This document shows, one piece after another, positions 1 through 8,515 of a stretch of 21,215 nt of DNA (within the stretch, counting starts at the first letter, position 1; each line of letters opens with the position of its first letter). A program made the position numbers and the translations under genes. Origin of the DNA: a virus; the IMG/VR virus record IMGVR_UViG_3300000117_000341, positions 1-21,215 of that record, one strand, 5' to 3'. The notes under the pieces are model-generated. The model was not told the origin of the DNA. It worked only from the letters and a program-made list of their open reading frames with translations, and ran no database searches.

Positions 1-255
1 AAGAAGAATATAATCCAAGCTGGACATAAAGCAGTTGAAGAACTGATTAAAGTAGCTAAAGAAGCTATTGTAGATTCTGACGATGATATATCAGCTGACA
101 GGTTAAAAAATGCTGCAGCGACAAAGAAACTAGCTATATTTGACGCGTTTGAAATATTGAGTAGAATACAAGAAGAAGAAAATATATTAGAGGGCAAAGA
201 AAACAAATCAGAGGTTAAAGTGTTTAAAGGTTTTGCAGAAGGTAGATCTAAATAA
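1..255 (+). CDS. probable terminase small subunit, C-terminal part (5' end outside window)
   Basis: An open frame runs from the first base to the TAA at 253-255 and encodes the last 84 residues of a protein. It is charged and mostly helical in character (alternating K/E/A/I), with a segment around ADRLKNAAATKKLAIFDAFE followed by an acidic helix RIQEEENILE. The tail is basic (EGRSK). The stop codon overlaps the next start (TAATG), so it is translationally coupled to the large terminase gene. A short helical protein directly before TerL is the usual place for the small subunit, which recognises phage DNA and regulates the packaging motor. The assignment rests on position and helical character. 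The N-terminal DNA-binding region is not in the window, so another small packaging protein is possible. Confidence 0.5.
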   Translation, partial: KKNIIQAGHKAVEELIKVAKEAIVDSDDDISADRLKNAAATKKLAIFDAFEILSRIQEEENILEGKENKSEVKVFKGFAEGRSK

Positions 256-2468
256 TGTACGAGCAAGACCTATATAGTGTTGTAGAGCCTATAAAAAAGA
301 CTACTATAAGTAGACTTAATAAAGGTAAAAAGTGGAAGTACGGGTACAACAAAGAGCATGATATTGTAGTTATATCTAAGACTGGTGAGATCGGTGAGAT
401 ATACGAGATACAAAATTTTCAGATAGCTTTACCGAAAGAACGTAGTGTGTATAGCAACGAGGAAAAAAAGTGGAAACAGTTTGAATATCCAAAAGAATTA
501 ACAAGACTTAAAAACATATTTGACTGGAGAGTTTATGCTGAGGAGAACAAAGCTAAATGGTTTGACTATATAGATGAAGAGTTTAAACGTAGAGAGCAAG
601 GCTTTTGGTTTAACAACAACGGCACGTCAACATATATAACAGGCACACATTACATGTATTTGCAGTGGAGCAAGATTGATGTAGGTGCACCAGATTTTAG
701 AGAAGCTAACAGATTGTTCTATATATTCTGGGAAGCTTGTAAGGCAGATAAAAGATGTTATGGCATGTGCTACCTTAAAAACAGAAGATCTGGTTTTTCT
801 TTTATGTCATCAGCAGAGACAGTTAACCAAGCTACAATATCAAGCGATAGTAGGTTTGGAATATTATCAAAAACAGGTTCGGATGCTAAAAAAATGTTTA
901 CAGACAAGGTGGTTCCAATATCAATTAACTACCCGTTCTTTTTTAAACCAATTCAAGACGGTATGGACAGGCCTAAGTCTGAGCTTGCTTATAGGGTTCC
1001 TGCAAGTAAGTTCACGCGTAAAAAAATTACTGCTAACGAAAAGCAGGAAGACTTGGCTGGACTTGACACTACTATTGATTGGAAAAATACAGGTGATAAC
1101 AGTTATGACGGAGAAAAACTTCAGCTGTTAGTACACGATGAAAGCGGTAAATGGGAAAGACCCGATAATATATTAAATAACTGGAGAGTTACCAAGACAT
1201 GTTTACGATTAGGTAGTAGAATTATAGGTAAATGTATGATGGGCTCAACATCAAACGCATTAGACAAAGGTGGAGAAAACTTTAAAAAACTATATAACGC
1301 ATCAGACGTCACTAAGCGAAACAGAAATGGACAAACAGCGTCTGGCTTGTATTCTCTCTTTATCCCAATGGAGTGGAATTACGAAGGATTTATTGATGAG
1401 TACGGAATTCCAGTGTTTGATAGTCCAGACTATGATGTCTTCGACCCACATGGAGAGTTAATAGACGTAGGTGTAGTAGAAAATTGGCAAAACGAAGCTG
1501 ATGGATTAAAAGGCGATCAAGATGCTTTGAACGAATTTTACAGGCAGTTTCCAAGAACTACAGAACACGCATTCAGAGATGAAACAAAAAACAGTATATT
1601 TAACTTAGTTAAAATATACGAACAAATAGATTATAATGAAGAAATGTCTAGAACACTAGGCATTACTAAAGGTAATTTTCAATGGGTAAATGGTGTTAAA
1701 GATTCTAAAGTAATATTTTATCCAGATCCGAAAGGTAGATTTAAAGTAAGCTGGACACCACCTCAACAGTTACAAAACAAAGTTGTAATTAAAAACGGTG
1801 TGAAACATCCAGGTAACGAGCATATGGGTGCTTTTGGCTGCGATAGCTACGATATATCAGGTACCGTCGATGGCGTCGGCTCTAAAGGTGCACTCCATGG
1901 ATTAACTAGGTTTAGCATGGAGGACGCTCCTGCTAACCAGTTCTTCTTAGAATACTTAGCTAGACCACAAACTGCAGAAATATTCTTTGAAGACGTTCTA
2001 ATGGCATTAGTATTTTACGGGATGCCTATACTCGCAGAGAACAACAAACCTCGTTTATTGTATTATTTAAGAAGACGTGGCTATAGAGGTTTTAGTATGA
2101 ATAGACCTGATAAAATATGGAATAAATTATCTGTAGCTGAAAAAGAAATAGGTGGTATGCCTAACTCTAGCGAGGATATAAAACAAGCTCACGCCGCTGC
2201 TATCGAAATGTATATACAAGATAACGTTGGTTTACAACAAGATGGTAGTATTGGTAGTTGTTATTTTAACGAGCTGTTAAATGACTGGGCAAAGTTTGAT
2301 ATAAATAAAAGAACAAAGCATGATGCGTCTATTAGTTCTGGTTTAGCTATAATGGCTAACAATAGACATCTTTATAGACCAAATGCACCAATACAAAAAC
2401 CTAAACTAAACTTAAGTATTGCTAAGTATTCAAACAACGGTAGTACATCTAAATTAATTAAAAAATAA
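255..2468 (+). CDS. terL: terminase large subunit (packaging ATPase and nuclease)
   Basis: This 737-residue protein is the motor that pumps DNA into the prohead through the portal and cuts the concatemer. Motifs visible: a deviant Walker A at about K175-S182 (KNRRSGFS, without the usual GK[S/T]); a Walker B ending in V293-H294-D295-E296; and a coupling motif with S331-T332-S333 after a hydrophobic strand. The C-terminal RNase H-like nuclease shows candidate acidic residues D530 (GCDSYD), E595 (ILAENN) and D690 (KHDASISS). The first 150 residues or so form an N-terminal extension before the ATPase core. The length suits the large TerL proteins of crAss-like phages. The start is fixed by the TAATG overlap with the upstream gene, and the portal gene starts 2 bases after the stop. 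The function is secure; the exact family is inferred. Confidence 0.93.
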   Translation: MYEQDLYSVVEPIKKTTISRLNKGKKWKYGYNKEHDIVVISKTGEIGEIYEIQNFQIALPKERSVYSNEEKKWKQFEYPKELTRLKNIFDWRVYAEENKAKWFDYIDEEFKRREQGFWFNNNGTSTYITGTHYMYLQWSKIDVGAPDFREANRLFYIFWEACKADKRCYGMCYLKNRRSGFSFMSSAETVNQATISSDSRFGILSKTGSDAKKMFTDKVVPISINYPFFFKPIQDGMDRPKSELAYRVPASKFTRKKITANEKQEDLAGLDTTIDWKNTGDNSYDGEKLQLLVHDESGKWERPDNILNNWRVTKTCLRLGSRIIGKCMMGSTSNALDKGGENFKKLYNASDVTKRNRNGQTASGLYSLFIPMEWNYEGFIDEYGIPVFDSPDYDVFDPHGELIDVGVVENWQNEADGLKGDQDALNEFYRQFPRTTEHAFRDETKNSIFNLVKIYEQIDYNEEMSRTLGITKGNFQWVNGVKDSKVIFYPDPKGRFKVSWTPPQQLQNKVVIKNGVKHPGNEHMGAFGCDSYDISGTVDGVGSKGALHGLTRFSMEDAPANQFFLEYLARPQTAEIFFEDVLMALVFYGMPILAENNKPRLLYYLRRRGYRGFSMNRPDKIWNKLSVAEKEIGGMPNSSEDIKQAHAAAIEMYIQDNVGLQQDGSIGSCYFNELLNDWAKFDINKRTKHDASISSGLAIMANNRHLYRPNAPIQKPKLNLSIAKYSNNGSTSKLIKK

Positions 2469-2470
2469 AT

Positions 2471-4891
2471 ATGGCAGAGTCTGTTATAAAAAGTTATTTT
2501 CCAAGTCAAGTTGTAAGCGATGCTGAAAAGCTTAGCTACGATTATGGTTTAAAAGTTGCTAGAGCAATAGAAACAGAGTGGTTTAATAATGACAATAGAT
2601 CAACAAGATACGACGCGAATCAAAACAATTTTCATGAACTAAGGCTTTATGCTAGAGGAGAGCAATCTGTACAGAAATACAAGGACGAGTTATCTATAAA
2701 CGGTGATTTGTCTTATCTTAATTTAGACTGGACACCAGTTCCAATTATACCTAAGTTTGTAGATATAGTTGTTAATGGTTTGTCTGATCGCTTGTATGAT
2801 ATAAAGGCATACTCTCAAGATCCTTACGGCGTTAGTCAAAGAACAGAGTACATGGAAGCTTTGTTAGAAGATATTAACATGAAGTCGTATAACGATTTTG
2901 TTCAAGCTGAAATAGGTATAGATATTAGTAATTCAGATCAAGATAATTTACCTGTAAATGAAGAGGAGTTAGCGTTACACATGCAGTTAACATATAAGCA
3001 GTCTGTTGAAATAGCTGAAGAGCAAGCTTTAAATGTTTTGTTTAAAGGTAATAACTACGACTTAATTAAAAAACGTTTTTACTACGATTTAACTGTTTTA
3101 GGTATTGGTGCTGTAAAAACAAATTTCAACACATCTGAGGGCGTTACTATAAGTTATGTTGACCCTGCAGATTTAGTTTATTCATACACTGAATCTCCTT
3201 ACTTTGACGATATATATTATGTAGGTGAGGTTAAAAATATACCTATAAACGAATTAGCAAAACAGTTTCCACATTTAGATGAAGAAGATTTAGAAGACGT
3301 AATAAAAAATAAGAGTTATCACCAAACAAATAGAAATAATAGCTCTAGTTATAATAATGAGGTAGATAATAATAAAGTTCAAGTTCTATATTTTAATTAT
3401 AAAACATATATGAACGAAGTTTATAAAGTAAAAGAAACTGGTAGTGGAGCTGAAAAAGCTATCGAAAAAGACGATACGTTTAATCCGCCAGAAGATGCTA
3501 CTGATTATTCAAGATTACAAAGAAGTATAGAAACTTTATATGAAGGTGCTTTAATACTAGGTACTAACAAATTGCTTAAGTGGGAAATGTCTAAAAACAT
3601 GATGAGACCTAAGAGTGATTTTACTAAAGTAAAAATGAATTATGCTATTGTAGCACCTCGTATTTACAAGGGTAAAATAGAAAGTTTAGTAAGGCGTGTA
3701 ACAGGTTTTGCTGATATGATACAACTTACACATCTAAAGATACAACAAGTATTAGCTAGAATGGTACCAGATGGTGTTTATTTAGATGCTGATGGTCTTG
3801 CTGAAATAGATTTAGGTAACGGAACAAATTATAGTCCACAAGAAGCATTAAATATGTTTTTCCAAACAGGTAGTGTTATTGGTAGATCATTTACAAGTGA
3901 AGGTGATATGAATCCAGGTAAAGTTCCTATTCAGGAAATACAATCAGGTTCTGGTGGTCAAAAACTACAGTCGCTTATAGGTAACTATAATTATTATTTA
4001 CAAATGATAAGAGATACTACCGGGCTTAATGAAGCTAGAGATGGTAGTACGCCAGATAAAAACGCTTTAGTTGGTGTTCAAAAACTAGCCGCGGCAAATA
4101 GTAATACAGCTACAAGACATATATTACAGTCTGGCTTATACTTAACGTCTCATATAGCTGAGTGTTTATCTTTAAGAATATCAGATATTATAGAGTACTC
4201 TCCAACTAAAGACGCTTTTATACAACAAATAGGCTCTCACAATGTAGGAACTCTAGAAGAAATGCAAAACTTGCATTTATATGATTTTGGTATATTTTTA
4301 GAATTAACACCTGATGAAGAGGAAAAAGCTTTACTTGAAAACAATATACAAGTTGCTTTAGCACAACAAACTATAGATCTTGAAGACGCTATTGATATTA
4401 GAGAAATTAAAAGTTTAAAGTTAGCTAATCAATTACTTAAGCTTAGAAGATCTAAGAAAATAGAAAGAGATCAAGAGTTAAACGAAAGAAATATTCAAGC
4501 TCAAGCACAAGCAAACGCTCAAGCACAACAAGTTGCCGCTCAAGCAGAGGTACAAAAGAATATGGCTTTAACAGAGCAAAAAACCTCTTTAGCTCAAATA
4601 GAAATGCAATTAGCACTTCAAAAAATGCAAGCAGAAGGTGCTCTTAAAAAAGAGTTAATGGAACAAGAGTTTCAATACAACATGCAGCTGAGACAAATGG
4701 ATAACCAAACTGTAAGTAAAAAAGAAAAAGAAAAAGAAGATCGTAAAGACGAAAGAACAAGAATTCAAGCAACTCAACAAAGTGAGCTGATTGATCAAAG
4801 AAATAGTGCAAAAGCACCTAAAAACTTTGAGTCCGCAGGTAATGATAATATAGGCGGCGGATTTGATTTAGGTGCATTTGATCCTAGATAA
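2471..4891 (+). CDS. portal protein
   Basis: This 806-residue protein is the probable dodecameric portal, the ring at one capsid vertex through which DNA enters and leaves and to which terminase and tail connectors bind. It follows TerL directly, as portals usually do. Recognisable segments are D86-WTPVPIIPKFVDIVVNGL and, near residues 515-540, TGLNEARDGSTPDKNALVG; both resemble conserved blocks of crAss-like portals. The C-terminal 130 residues or so (from about 660) are a long charged helix rich in Q, A, K and E, including an AQAQANAQAQQ stretch, followed by a Gly-rich tail (GGGFDLGAFDPR). This C-terminal coil could form the barrel or crown that projects into the capsid. The leader has no Shine-Dalgarno sequence. 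No peptidase or other fused domain is seen. Confidence 0.9.
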   Translation: MAESVIKSYFPSQVVSDAEKLSYDYGLKVARAIETEWFNNDNRSTRYDANQNNFHELRLYARGEQSVQKYKDELSINGDLSYLNLDWTPVPIIPKFVDIVVNGLSDRLYDIKAYSQDPYGVSQRTEYMEALLEDINMKSYNDFVQAEIGIDISNSDQDNLPVNEEELALHMQLTYKQSVEIAEEQALNVLFKGNNYDLIKKRFYYDLTVLGIGAVKTNFNTSEGVTISYVDPADLVYSYTESPYFDDIYYVGEVKNIPINELAKQFPHLDEEDLEDVIKNKSYHQTNRNNSSSYNNEVDNNKVQVLYFNYKTYMNEVYKVKETGSGAEKAIEKDDTFNPPEDATDYSRLQRSIETLYEGALILGTNKLLKWEMSKNMMRPKSDFTKVKMNYAIVAPRIYKGKIESLVRRVTGFADMIQLTHLKIQQVLARMVPDGVYLDADGLAEIDLGNGTNYSPQEALNMFFQTGSVIGRSFTSEGDMNPGKVPIQEIQSGSGGQKLQSLIGNYNYYLQMIRDTTGLNEARDGSTPDKNALVGVQKLAAANSNTATRHILQSGLYLTSHIAECLSLRISDIIEYSPTKDAFIQQIGSHNVGTLEEMQNLHLYDFGIFLELTPDEEEKALLENNIQVALAQQTIDLEDAIDIREIKSLKLANQLLKLRRSKKIERDQELNERNIQAQAQANAQAQQVAAQAEVQKNMALTEQKTSLAQIEMQLALQKMQAEGALKKELMEQEFQYNMQLRQMDNQTVSKKEKEKEDRKDERTRIQATQQSELIDQRNSAKAPKNFESAGNDNIGGGFDLGAFDPR
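4499..4549 (+). repeat. short direct repeats coding for the Q/A-rich portal coil
   Basis: The 12-base unit GCTCAAGCACAA occurs at 4499-4510 and again at 4517-4528. A partial third copy (GCTCAAGCAGAG) occurs at 4538-4549. The repeats encode the AQAQ-type part of the portal C-terminal helix. They are in frame and look like local expansion of a low-complexity coil rather than a regulatory repeat. Confidence 0.75.
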
Positions 4892-4904
4892 AAATTATTA
4901 ACTA

Positions 4905-4919
4905 TTATTATATTATATT
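4905..4919 (+). promoter_or_regulatory. A/T-only leader of the scaffold gene, shared with the gene at 7652
   Basis: The bases directly before the ATG at 4920 are only A and T, ending TATATTATATT. The same 11 bases stand directly before the ATG at 7652. There is no purine-rich ribosome-binding site. The leader is likely unstructured, which suits initiation without Shine-Dalgarno pairing in Bacteroidota. Promoter activity is possible but cannot be shown from the sequence. Confidence 0.4.
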
Positions 4920-6089
4920 ATGGCAAAAAAGAAAAAAGTAACCGAAGAAGTTACAAAGGTAGACTTATCTAAAAATGCAACACCTGAAGATAACACTACA
5001 AAAGTAAACCTAGACAAACCAATAGAACCAAAAGAAAATGAAACCAAAGAAGAAATTAAAGAAAATAACCCTGTCGACGAGGGAGTGGCTAGAGTCGATG
5101 AAAATGCCGATGCCACAGAAAAACAAGAAGAAGTACAACCGGAAGCTGAAACACAAGAAACTCCAGTATTAGAAGAAATTACTGAAGAAGAAGTTAAAGA
5201 GCAAGTAGAAGATTTAGCTGAACAAGCTCAAGAAGCTATGCTAGAAGCTCAAGAAACTGGAAAAGCAATACCTGAAAACGTACAAAAACTAATGGACTTT
5301 ATGGAGGACACTGGTGGTACATTAGAAGATTATGTCACACTTAATCAAGATTTTTCTAACTACGACGACATGACAGTTCTTAGAGAGTACTATAAAAAAA
5401 CAAAATCTCACTTAACACCTGAAGAGGTGGAATTTTTAATTGACGATAGATTTTCATATGATGAAGAAGTTGATGAAGAAAGAGAGATTAAAAAGAAAAA
5501 AATAGCGTTAAAAGAGCAAGTTGCCGACGCTAAAGCCCATCTGGACAGGCAAAAGTCCAAATACTATGAAGAAATTAAAGCTGGGTCAAAGTTGACCAAA
5601 GAACAACAAAAAGCTGTAGATTTTTTTAATAGATATAACAAAGAATCAAAAGAAAACGAAGCGGTTCTTGAAAAGCAAACAAATACTTTTAAAATCAAAA
5701 CTAACAATGTTTTTAATAAAGACTTTAAAGGCTTTGACTACAATGTTGGTGAAAAGAAGTATAGGTTTAATGTTAAAGACAGTAACAAAGTGAAAGAAAA
5801 CCAAAGCGACATTAATAATTTTGTCAAGAAGTTCTTGAATGAAAATAACGAAATGTCAGATGCTACAGGTTATCACAAGTCTTTGTTTACCGCTAATAAT
5901 CCTGATGCTATTGCAAAACATTTTTACGAGCAAGGTAAAGCAGATGCTTTAAAAACAAGTGTTGCTAAAGCTAAGAACGTAGACATGAACCCCAGACAAC
6001 AACATGGATTTGTTGAGGCTGGTGGTATGAAGGTAAAAGTACTAGGTGAAACTTCTAATGATTTTAAGTTTAAAATTAAAAATAAATAA
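4920..6089 (+). CDS. probable capsid scaffold protein
   Basis: This 389-residue protein lies between portal and capsid genes, the normal place for the scaffold that guides prohead assembly and is then lost. The sequence fits: a Lys-rich start (MAKKKKV), then about 100 very acidic, low-complexity residues (E, T, P, V, N). Next comes a helical centre with an acidic block (about 145-190, FLIDDRFSYDEEVDEEREIKK) and coiled-coil character to about residue 230. The C-terminus is basic (KFKIKNK), as expected for a capsid-binding scaffold tail. It has no recognisable protease triad, and no separate prohead protease is seen in the window. The start is the only ATG close to the preceding stop. A core or minor head protein is the main alternative. 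Confidence 0.7.
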   Translation: MAKKKKVTEEVTKVDLSKNATPEDNTTKVNLDKPIEPKENETKEEIKENNPVDEGVARVDENADATEKQEEVQPEAETQETPVLEEITEEEVKEQVEDLAEQAQEAMLEAQETGKAIPENVQKLMDFMEDTGGTLEDYVTLNQDFSNYDDMTVLREYYKKTKSHLTPEEVEFLIDDRFSYDEEVDEEREIKKKKIALKEQVADAKAHLDRQKSKYYEEIKAGSKLTKEQQKAVDFFNRYNKESKENEAVLEKQTNTFKIKTNNVFNKDFKGFDYNVGEKKYRFNVKDSNKVKENQSDINNFVKKFLNENNEMSDATGYHKSLFTANNPDAIAKHFYEQGKADALKTSVAKAKNVDMNPRQQHGFVEAGGMKVKVLGETSNDFKFKIKNK

Positions 6090-6110
6090 TAAATTTAAAA
6101 AAACAAAATT

Positions 6111-7580
6111 ATGGCAATTACAGGTGGAAATTTGTTAAATAGTGTACCTGCTCCAATACAGCAAACACTAGCTACAAATTACTTAGATTTCAACACAGAC
6201 ATGGGTTGGGCTCAACAATATTTACCAGATCTTATGGAAAAAGAAGCTGAGGTTTTTGGAAAAAGAACTATTTCAGGATTTCTTTCACAAATAGGAGCTG
6301 AAGAAGCGATGGCTGGTGATCAAGTTATTTGGTCTGAGCAAGGTCGTTTACACTTATCTTACAAAGGAGATATAGATACTAATAATATTATTACTATTCA
6401 AAAAGATATTGATGGTAATGATATTACTACAACTACACACCACGGTGTTAGATTAAATGATACAGTTATTGTATCAACTGTTACTGGAGTTTTTAAAGGT
6501 TTAGTAACTCTTGTAAATGGTTTAAGTATTACTGTTGCAACTTATGATGGAACTACTATACCAACTTCAGGTAACACTGCTGATGGTGCAACTACTCTTT
6601 TTGTTTATGGTTCTGAATACGCAAAAGGTGTTGGTTACAACAATACTGATGACGCTACAGTACAATCAAGAGGAGCTAACGAACCACAATTTAAAACTTT
6701 TAGCAACAAACCAATTATCATGAAAGATTACTACGAAGTATCAGGTTCTGATACATCTAGAATTGGTTGGGTTGAAACTACTAGTGAAGGTGGTCAATCA
6801 GGTTACATGTGGTACTTAAAAGCTGAGTCTGATACAAGAGCTCGTTTTACTGATTACTTAGAAATGGCAATGTTAGAAGGTGAAATTGATCGTCTTGACG
6901 CTTCTAGTAACGGAGTTGAAGATGCTTTATACGGAGCTGATGGTACTAAATCTGTTGGTACAGAAGGTTTATTTGCTGCTATCGAAGCAAGAGGTAATAT
7001 GACTTCTGGTGTTACTGGTGTTAATGCTGCTACTGATTTAGCTGAATTTGACGCTATCTTAGCTGAGTTTGATAAGCAAGGTGCTATTGAAGAAAACATG
7101 ATGTTTGTTAACAGATCTACTAGCTTAGCTATGGACGATATGTTAGCTTCTATGAATTCTTACGGTGCTGGTGGTACATCATACGGTGTATTCAACAACT
7201 CTGAAGATATGGCATTAAATTTAGGTTTCTCTGGCTTCAGAAGAGGTTCTTATGACTTCTACAAGTCTGACTTCAGATACTTAAACGATTTAGCTACAAG
7301 AGGTGGTGTTAACGCTGCTAATGCTGCAAATGCAATTAGAGGGGTTATTATTCCAGCAGGTACTTCAAATGTTTATGACCAACAGTTAGGTAAAAACTTA
7401 AAGAGACCATTCTTACACGTTCGTTATAGAGCTTCACAAACGGACAATAGAAGATTGAAAACTTGGGTTACTGGTTCTGTTGGTGCTGCTACATCTTCTT
7501 TAGATGCAATGCAGTTACATATGCTAACTGAAAGATGTTTAATTACTCAAGGTGCTAACAATTTCATGTTAATGAACTAA
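6111..7580 (+). CDS. major capsid protein (HK97-like fold expected)
   Basis: This 489-residue protein is the likely main shell subunit. It follows the scaffold gene and ends at a strong terminator, an arrangement typical of a very highly expressed capsid gene. The N-terminal part has FNTDMGWAQQYLPDLMEKEAEVFG and EEAMAGDQVIWSEQGRLHLS. The middle has IIMKDYYEVSGSDTSRIGWVE and YLKAESDTRARFTDYLEMAM, blocks I associate with crAss-like and related marine phage capsid proteins. Between them, residues about 88-185 form a beta-rich, Thr/Asp/Gly-rich segment that may be an insertion domain on the capsomer surface. The C-terminal part (HVRYRASQTDNRRLKTWVTG) would form the P-domain end. No N-terminal delta-domain or cleavage site is evident, in keeping with a separate scaffold. 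Confidence 0.9.
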   Translation: MAITGGNLLNSVPAPIQQTLATNYLDFNTDMGWAQQYLPDLMEKEAEVFGKRTISGFLSQIGAEEAMAGDQVIWSEQGRLHLSYKGDIDTNNIITIQKDIDGNDITTTTHHGVRLNDTVIVSTVTGVFKGLVTLVNGLSITVATYDGTTIPTSGNTADGATTLFVYGSEYAKGVGYNNTDDATVQSRGANEPQFKTFSNKPIIMKDYYEVSGSDTSRIGWVETTSEGGQSGYMWYLKAESDTRARFTDYLEMAMLEGEIDRLDASSNGVEDALYGADGTKSVGTEGLFAAIEARGNMTSGVTGVNAATDLAEFDAILAEFDKQGAIEENMMFVNRSTSLAMDDMLASMNSYGAGGTSYGVFNNSEDMALNLGFSGFRRGSYDFYKSDFRYLNDLATRGGVNAANAANAIRGVIIPAGTSNVYDQQLGKNLKRPFLHVRYRASQTDNRRLKTWVTGSVGAATSSLDAMQLHMLTERCLITQGANNFMLMN

Positions 7581-7593
7581 GCACTTATTACTT

Positions 7594-7628
7594 AAGGATC
7601 GAGGCTTCGGCCTCGACCCTTTATTTTA
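7594..7628 (+). terminator. intrinsic terminator after the major capsid gene
   Basis: AAGG (7594-7597) pairs with CCTT (7618-7621). TCGAGGC (7599-7605) pairs with GCCTCGA (7610-7616), with one A-C mismatch between the two helices and a stable TTCG tetraloop at 7606-7609. The T-rich run TTATTTT follows. It begins 13 bases after the capsid stop codon. It should end most transcripts after the capsid gene and also protect the 3' end of the capsid mRNA. Read-through or a new start is needed to express the connector genes. Confidence 0.88.
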
Positions 7629-7637
7629 CTAATTTTA

Positions 7638-7651
7638 TTATATATTATATT
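7638..7651 (+). promoter_or_regulatory. A/T-only leader after the capsid terminator
   Basis: This run of A and T ends in TATATTATATT directly before the ATG at 7652 and matches the last 11 leader bases of the scaffold gene. It lies just after the capsid terminator, so a promoter restarting transcription could sit here. No clear Bacteroidota -7/-33 pair (TAnnTTTG/TTTG) is visible. The safest reading is an unstructured translation leader. Confidence 0.35.
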
Positions 7652-8470
7652 ATGTCAAAAAAACAAAAAACACAAGAGGTAGAGGTACCTGTTGTTGAAA
7701 CTCAAGTAGTTGAAACACCAAAACCTAAAAAAGTTGAACCTAAAAAACCAACTTGGGAAATAAAAGATAGAGTTTATTATTTAAAAGGCAATAAAAAACC
7801 CTTGTCTAGAGCAATAAAATCGGCAAGCATATATTATTTTGACGAAGAAAAAGGTTACGAAAGAGAATTAAAATATTGTAAAAATCAAAAAACTCCATTT
7901 GTTGATGAAATGAAAGGAGATCAAAGATTAGATCATATTATTTTTAGAAATGGCACTCTTTTTGTAGAAAGATCAAAAACAGTTTTACAAAAACTTTTAA
8001 GTTTATATCACCCACATAGAGATCAATTATTTTATGAATACAAACCTCAAGAAGTTGCTGCTCAAGAAATAGATATTTTAGAAATGGAAGTAGAAGCTTT
8101 GATGGTAGCTAGAGATTTAGATATTGATATGGCCGAAGCTGTTATGAGAGTAGAGAAAGGCTCTGAAGTGTCTACAATGAGTTCTAAGGAGCTTAAAAGA
8201 GATTTATTACTATATGCTAAACGAAACCCTGGTTTGTTCTTAGATTTGGTTAATGATGATAATGTTCAGCTTAGAAATTTTGGTATCAAAGCAACTGAAA
8301 TAGGTATATTAAAATTATCTTCTGACCAAAGAACTTTTTCATGGGGTTCTAATGATAGAAAACTAATGAATGTTCCTTTTGATGAACACCCGTACTCAGC
8401 TTTAGCTTCTTGGTTTAAAACTGATGAAGGTATGGAAATCTATGCAAACATAGAAAAACAATTAAAATAA
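7652..8470 (+). CDS. structural or head-completion protein of unknown function
   Basis: This is a 272-residue protein without a recognised enzymatic motif. Residues 1-35 are a low-complexity K/P/E/V arm (KKQKTQEVEVPVVETQ, then KPKKVEPKKPTW). Residues about 38-130 contain WEIKDRVYYLKGNKKPLSRA, YYFDEEKGYERELKYCKNQ and FVDEMKGDQRLDHIIFRNG. I recall similar blocks in proteins of several marine phages with no assigned role. A helical segment follows (about 140-200, acidic), and the end is FSWGSNDRKLMNVPFDEHPYSALASWFKT. There is no signal peptide and there are no membrane segments. Its place between capsid and connector genes suggests a head-associated or neck protein. The start follows the capsid terminator by about 24 bases. 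Confidence 0.6.
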   Translation: MSKKQKTQEVEVPVVETQVVETPKPKKVEPKKPTWEIKDRVYYLKGNKKPLSRAIKSASIYYFDEEKGYERELKYCKNQKTPFVDEMKGDQRLDHIIFRNGTLFVERSKTVLQKLLSLYHPHRDQLFYEYKPQEVAAQEIDILEMEVEALMVARDLDIDMAEAVMRVEKGSEVSTMSSKELKRDLLLYAKRNPGLFLDLVNDDNVQLRNFGIKATEIGILKLSSDQRTFSWGSNDRKLMNVPFDEHPYSALASWFKTDEGMEIYANIEKQLK

Positions 8471-8476
8471 TCAAAC

Positions 8477-8515
8477 TGTAGAAGCGGTCGCTCTACGGGG
8501 CGATCGCAAACTACA
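8477..8515 (+). other. GC-rich structured spacer with two competing hairpins
   Basis: GCGGTCGC (8484-8491) can pair with GCGATCGC (8500-8507) through 8 base pairs with one G-U, closed outside by TGTAG (8477-8481) with CTACA (8511-8515). The loop holds TCTAC (8492-8496), which can instead pair with GTAGA (8478-8482), so two folds exclude each other. It lies in the 56-base gap between two genes, only 11 bases before the next ATG. No T-run follows on either strand, so it is not a standard terminator. It could be an mRNA processing site, a stability element or a translation control element. Confidence 0.55.

Noticed and set aside
685-1131. A 148-codon + strand frame inside the terminase gene
   Set aside because: It lies wholly within terL in another frame. 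Its Leu/Gln-rich product lacks any recognisable pattern, and terL shows clear motifs across the same bases.
8500-8507. GCGATCGC, identical to the HIP1 octamer common in cyanobacteria
   Set aside because: There is a single copy, explained by its role as one arm of the local hairpin. The rest of the sequence does not suggest a cyanobacterial host.
8477-8515. The hairpin between the genes at 7652 and 8527 read as an intrinsic terminator
   Set aside because: It is followed by ATAAAAAAAAT on the + strand and has no T-run at the proper place on the - strand, so the terminator criteria are not met.
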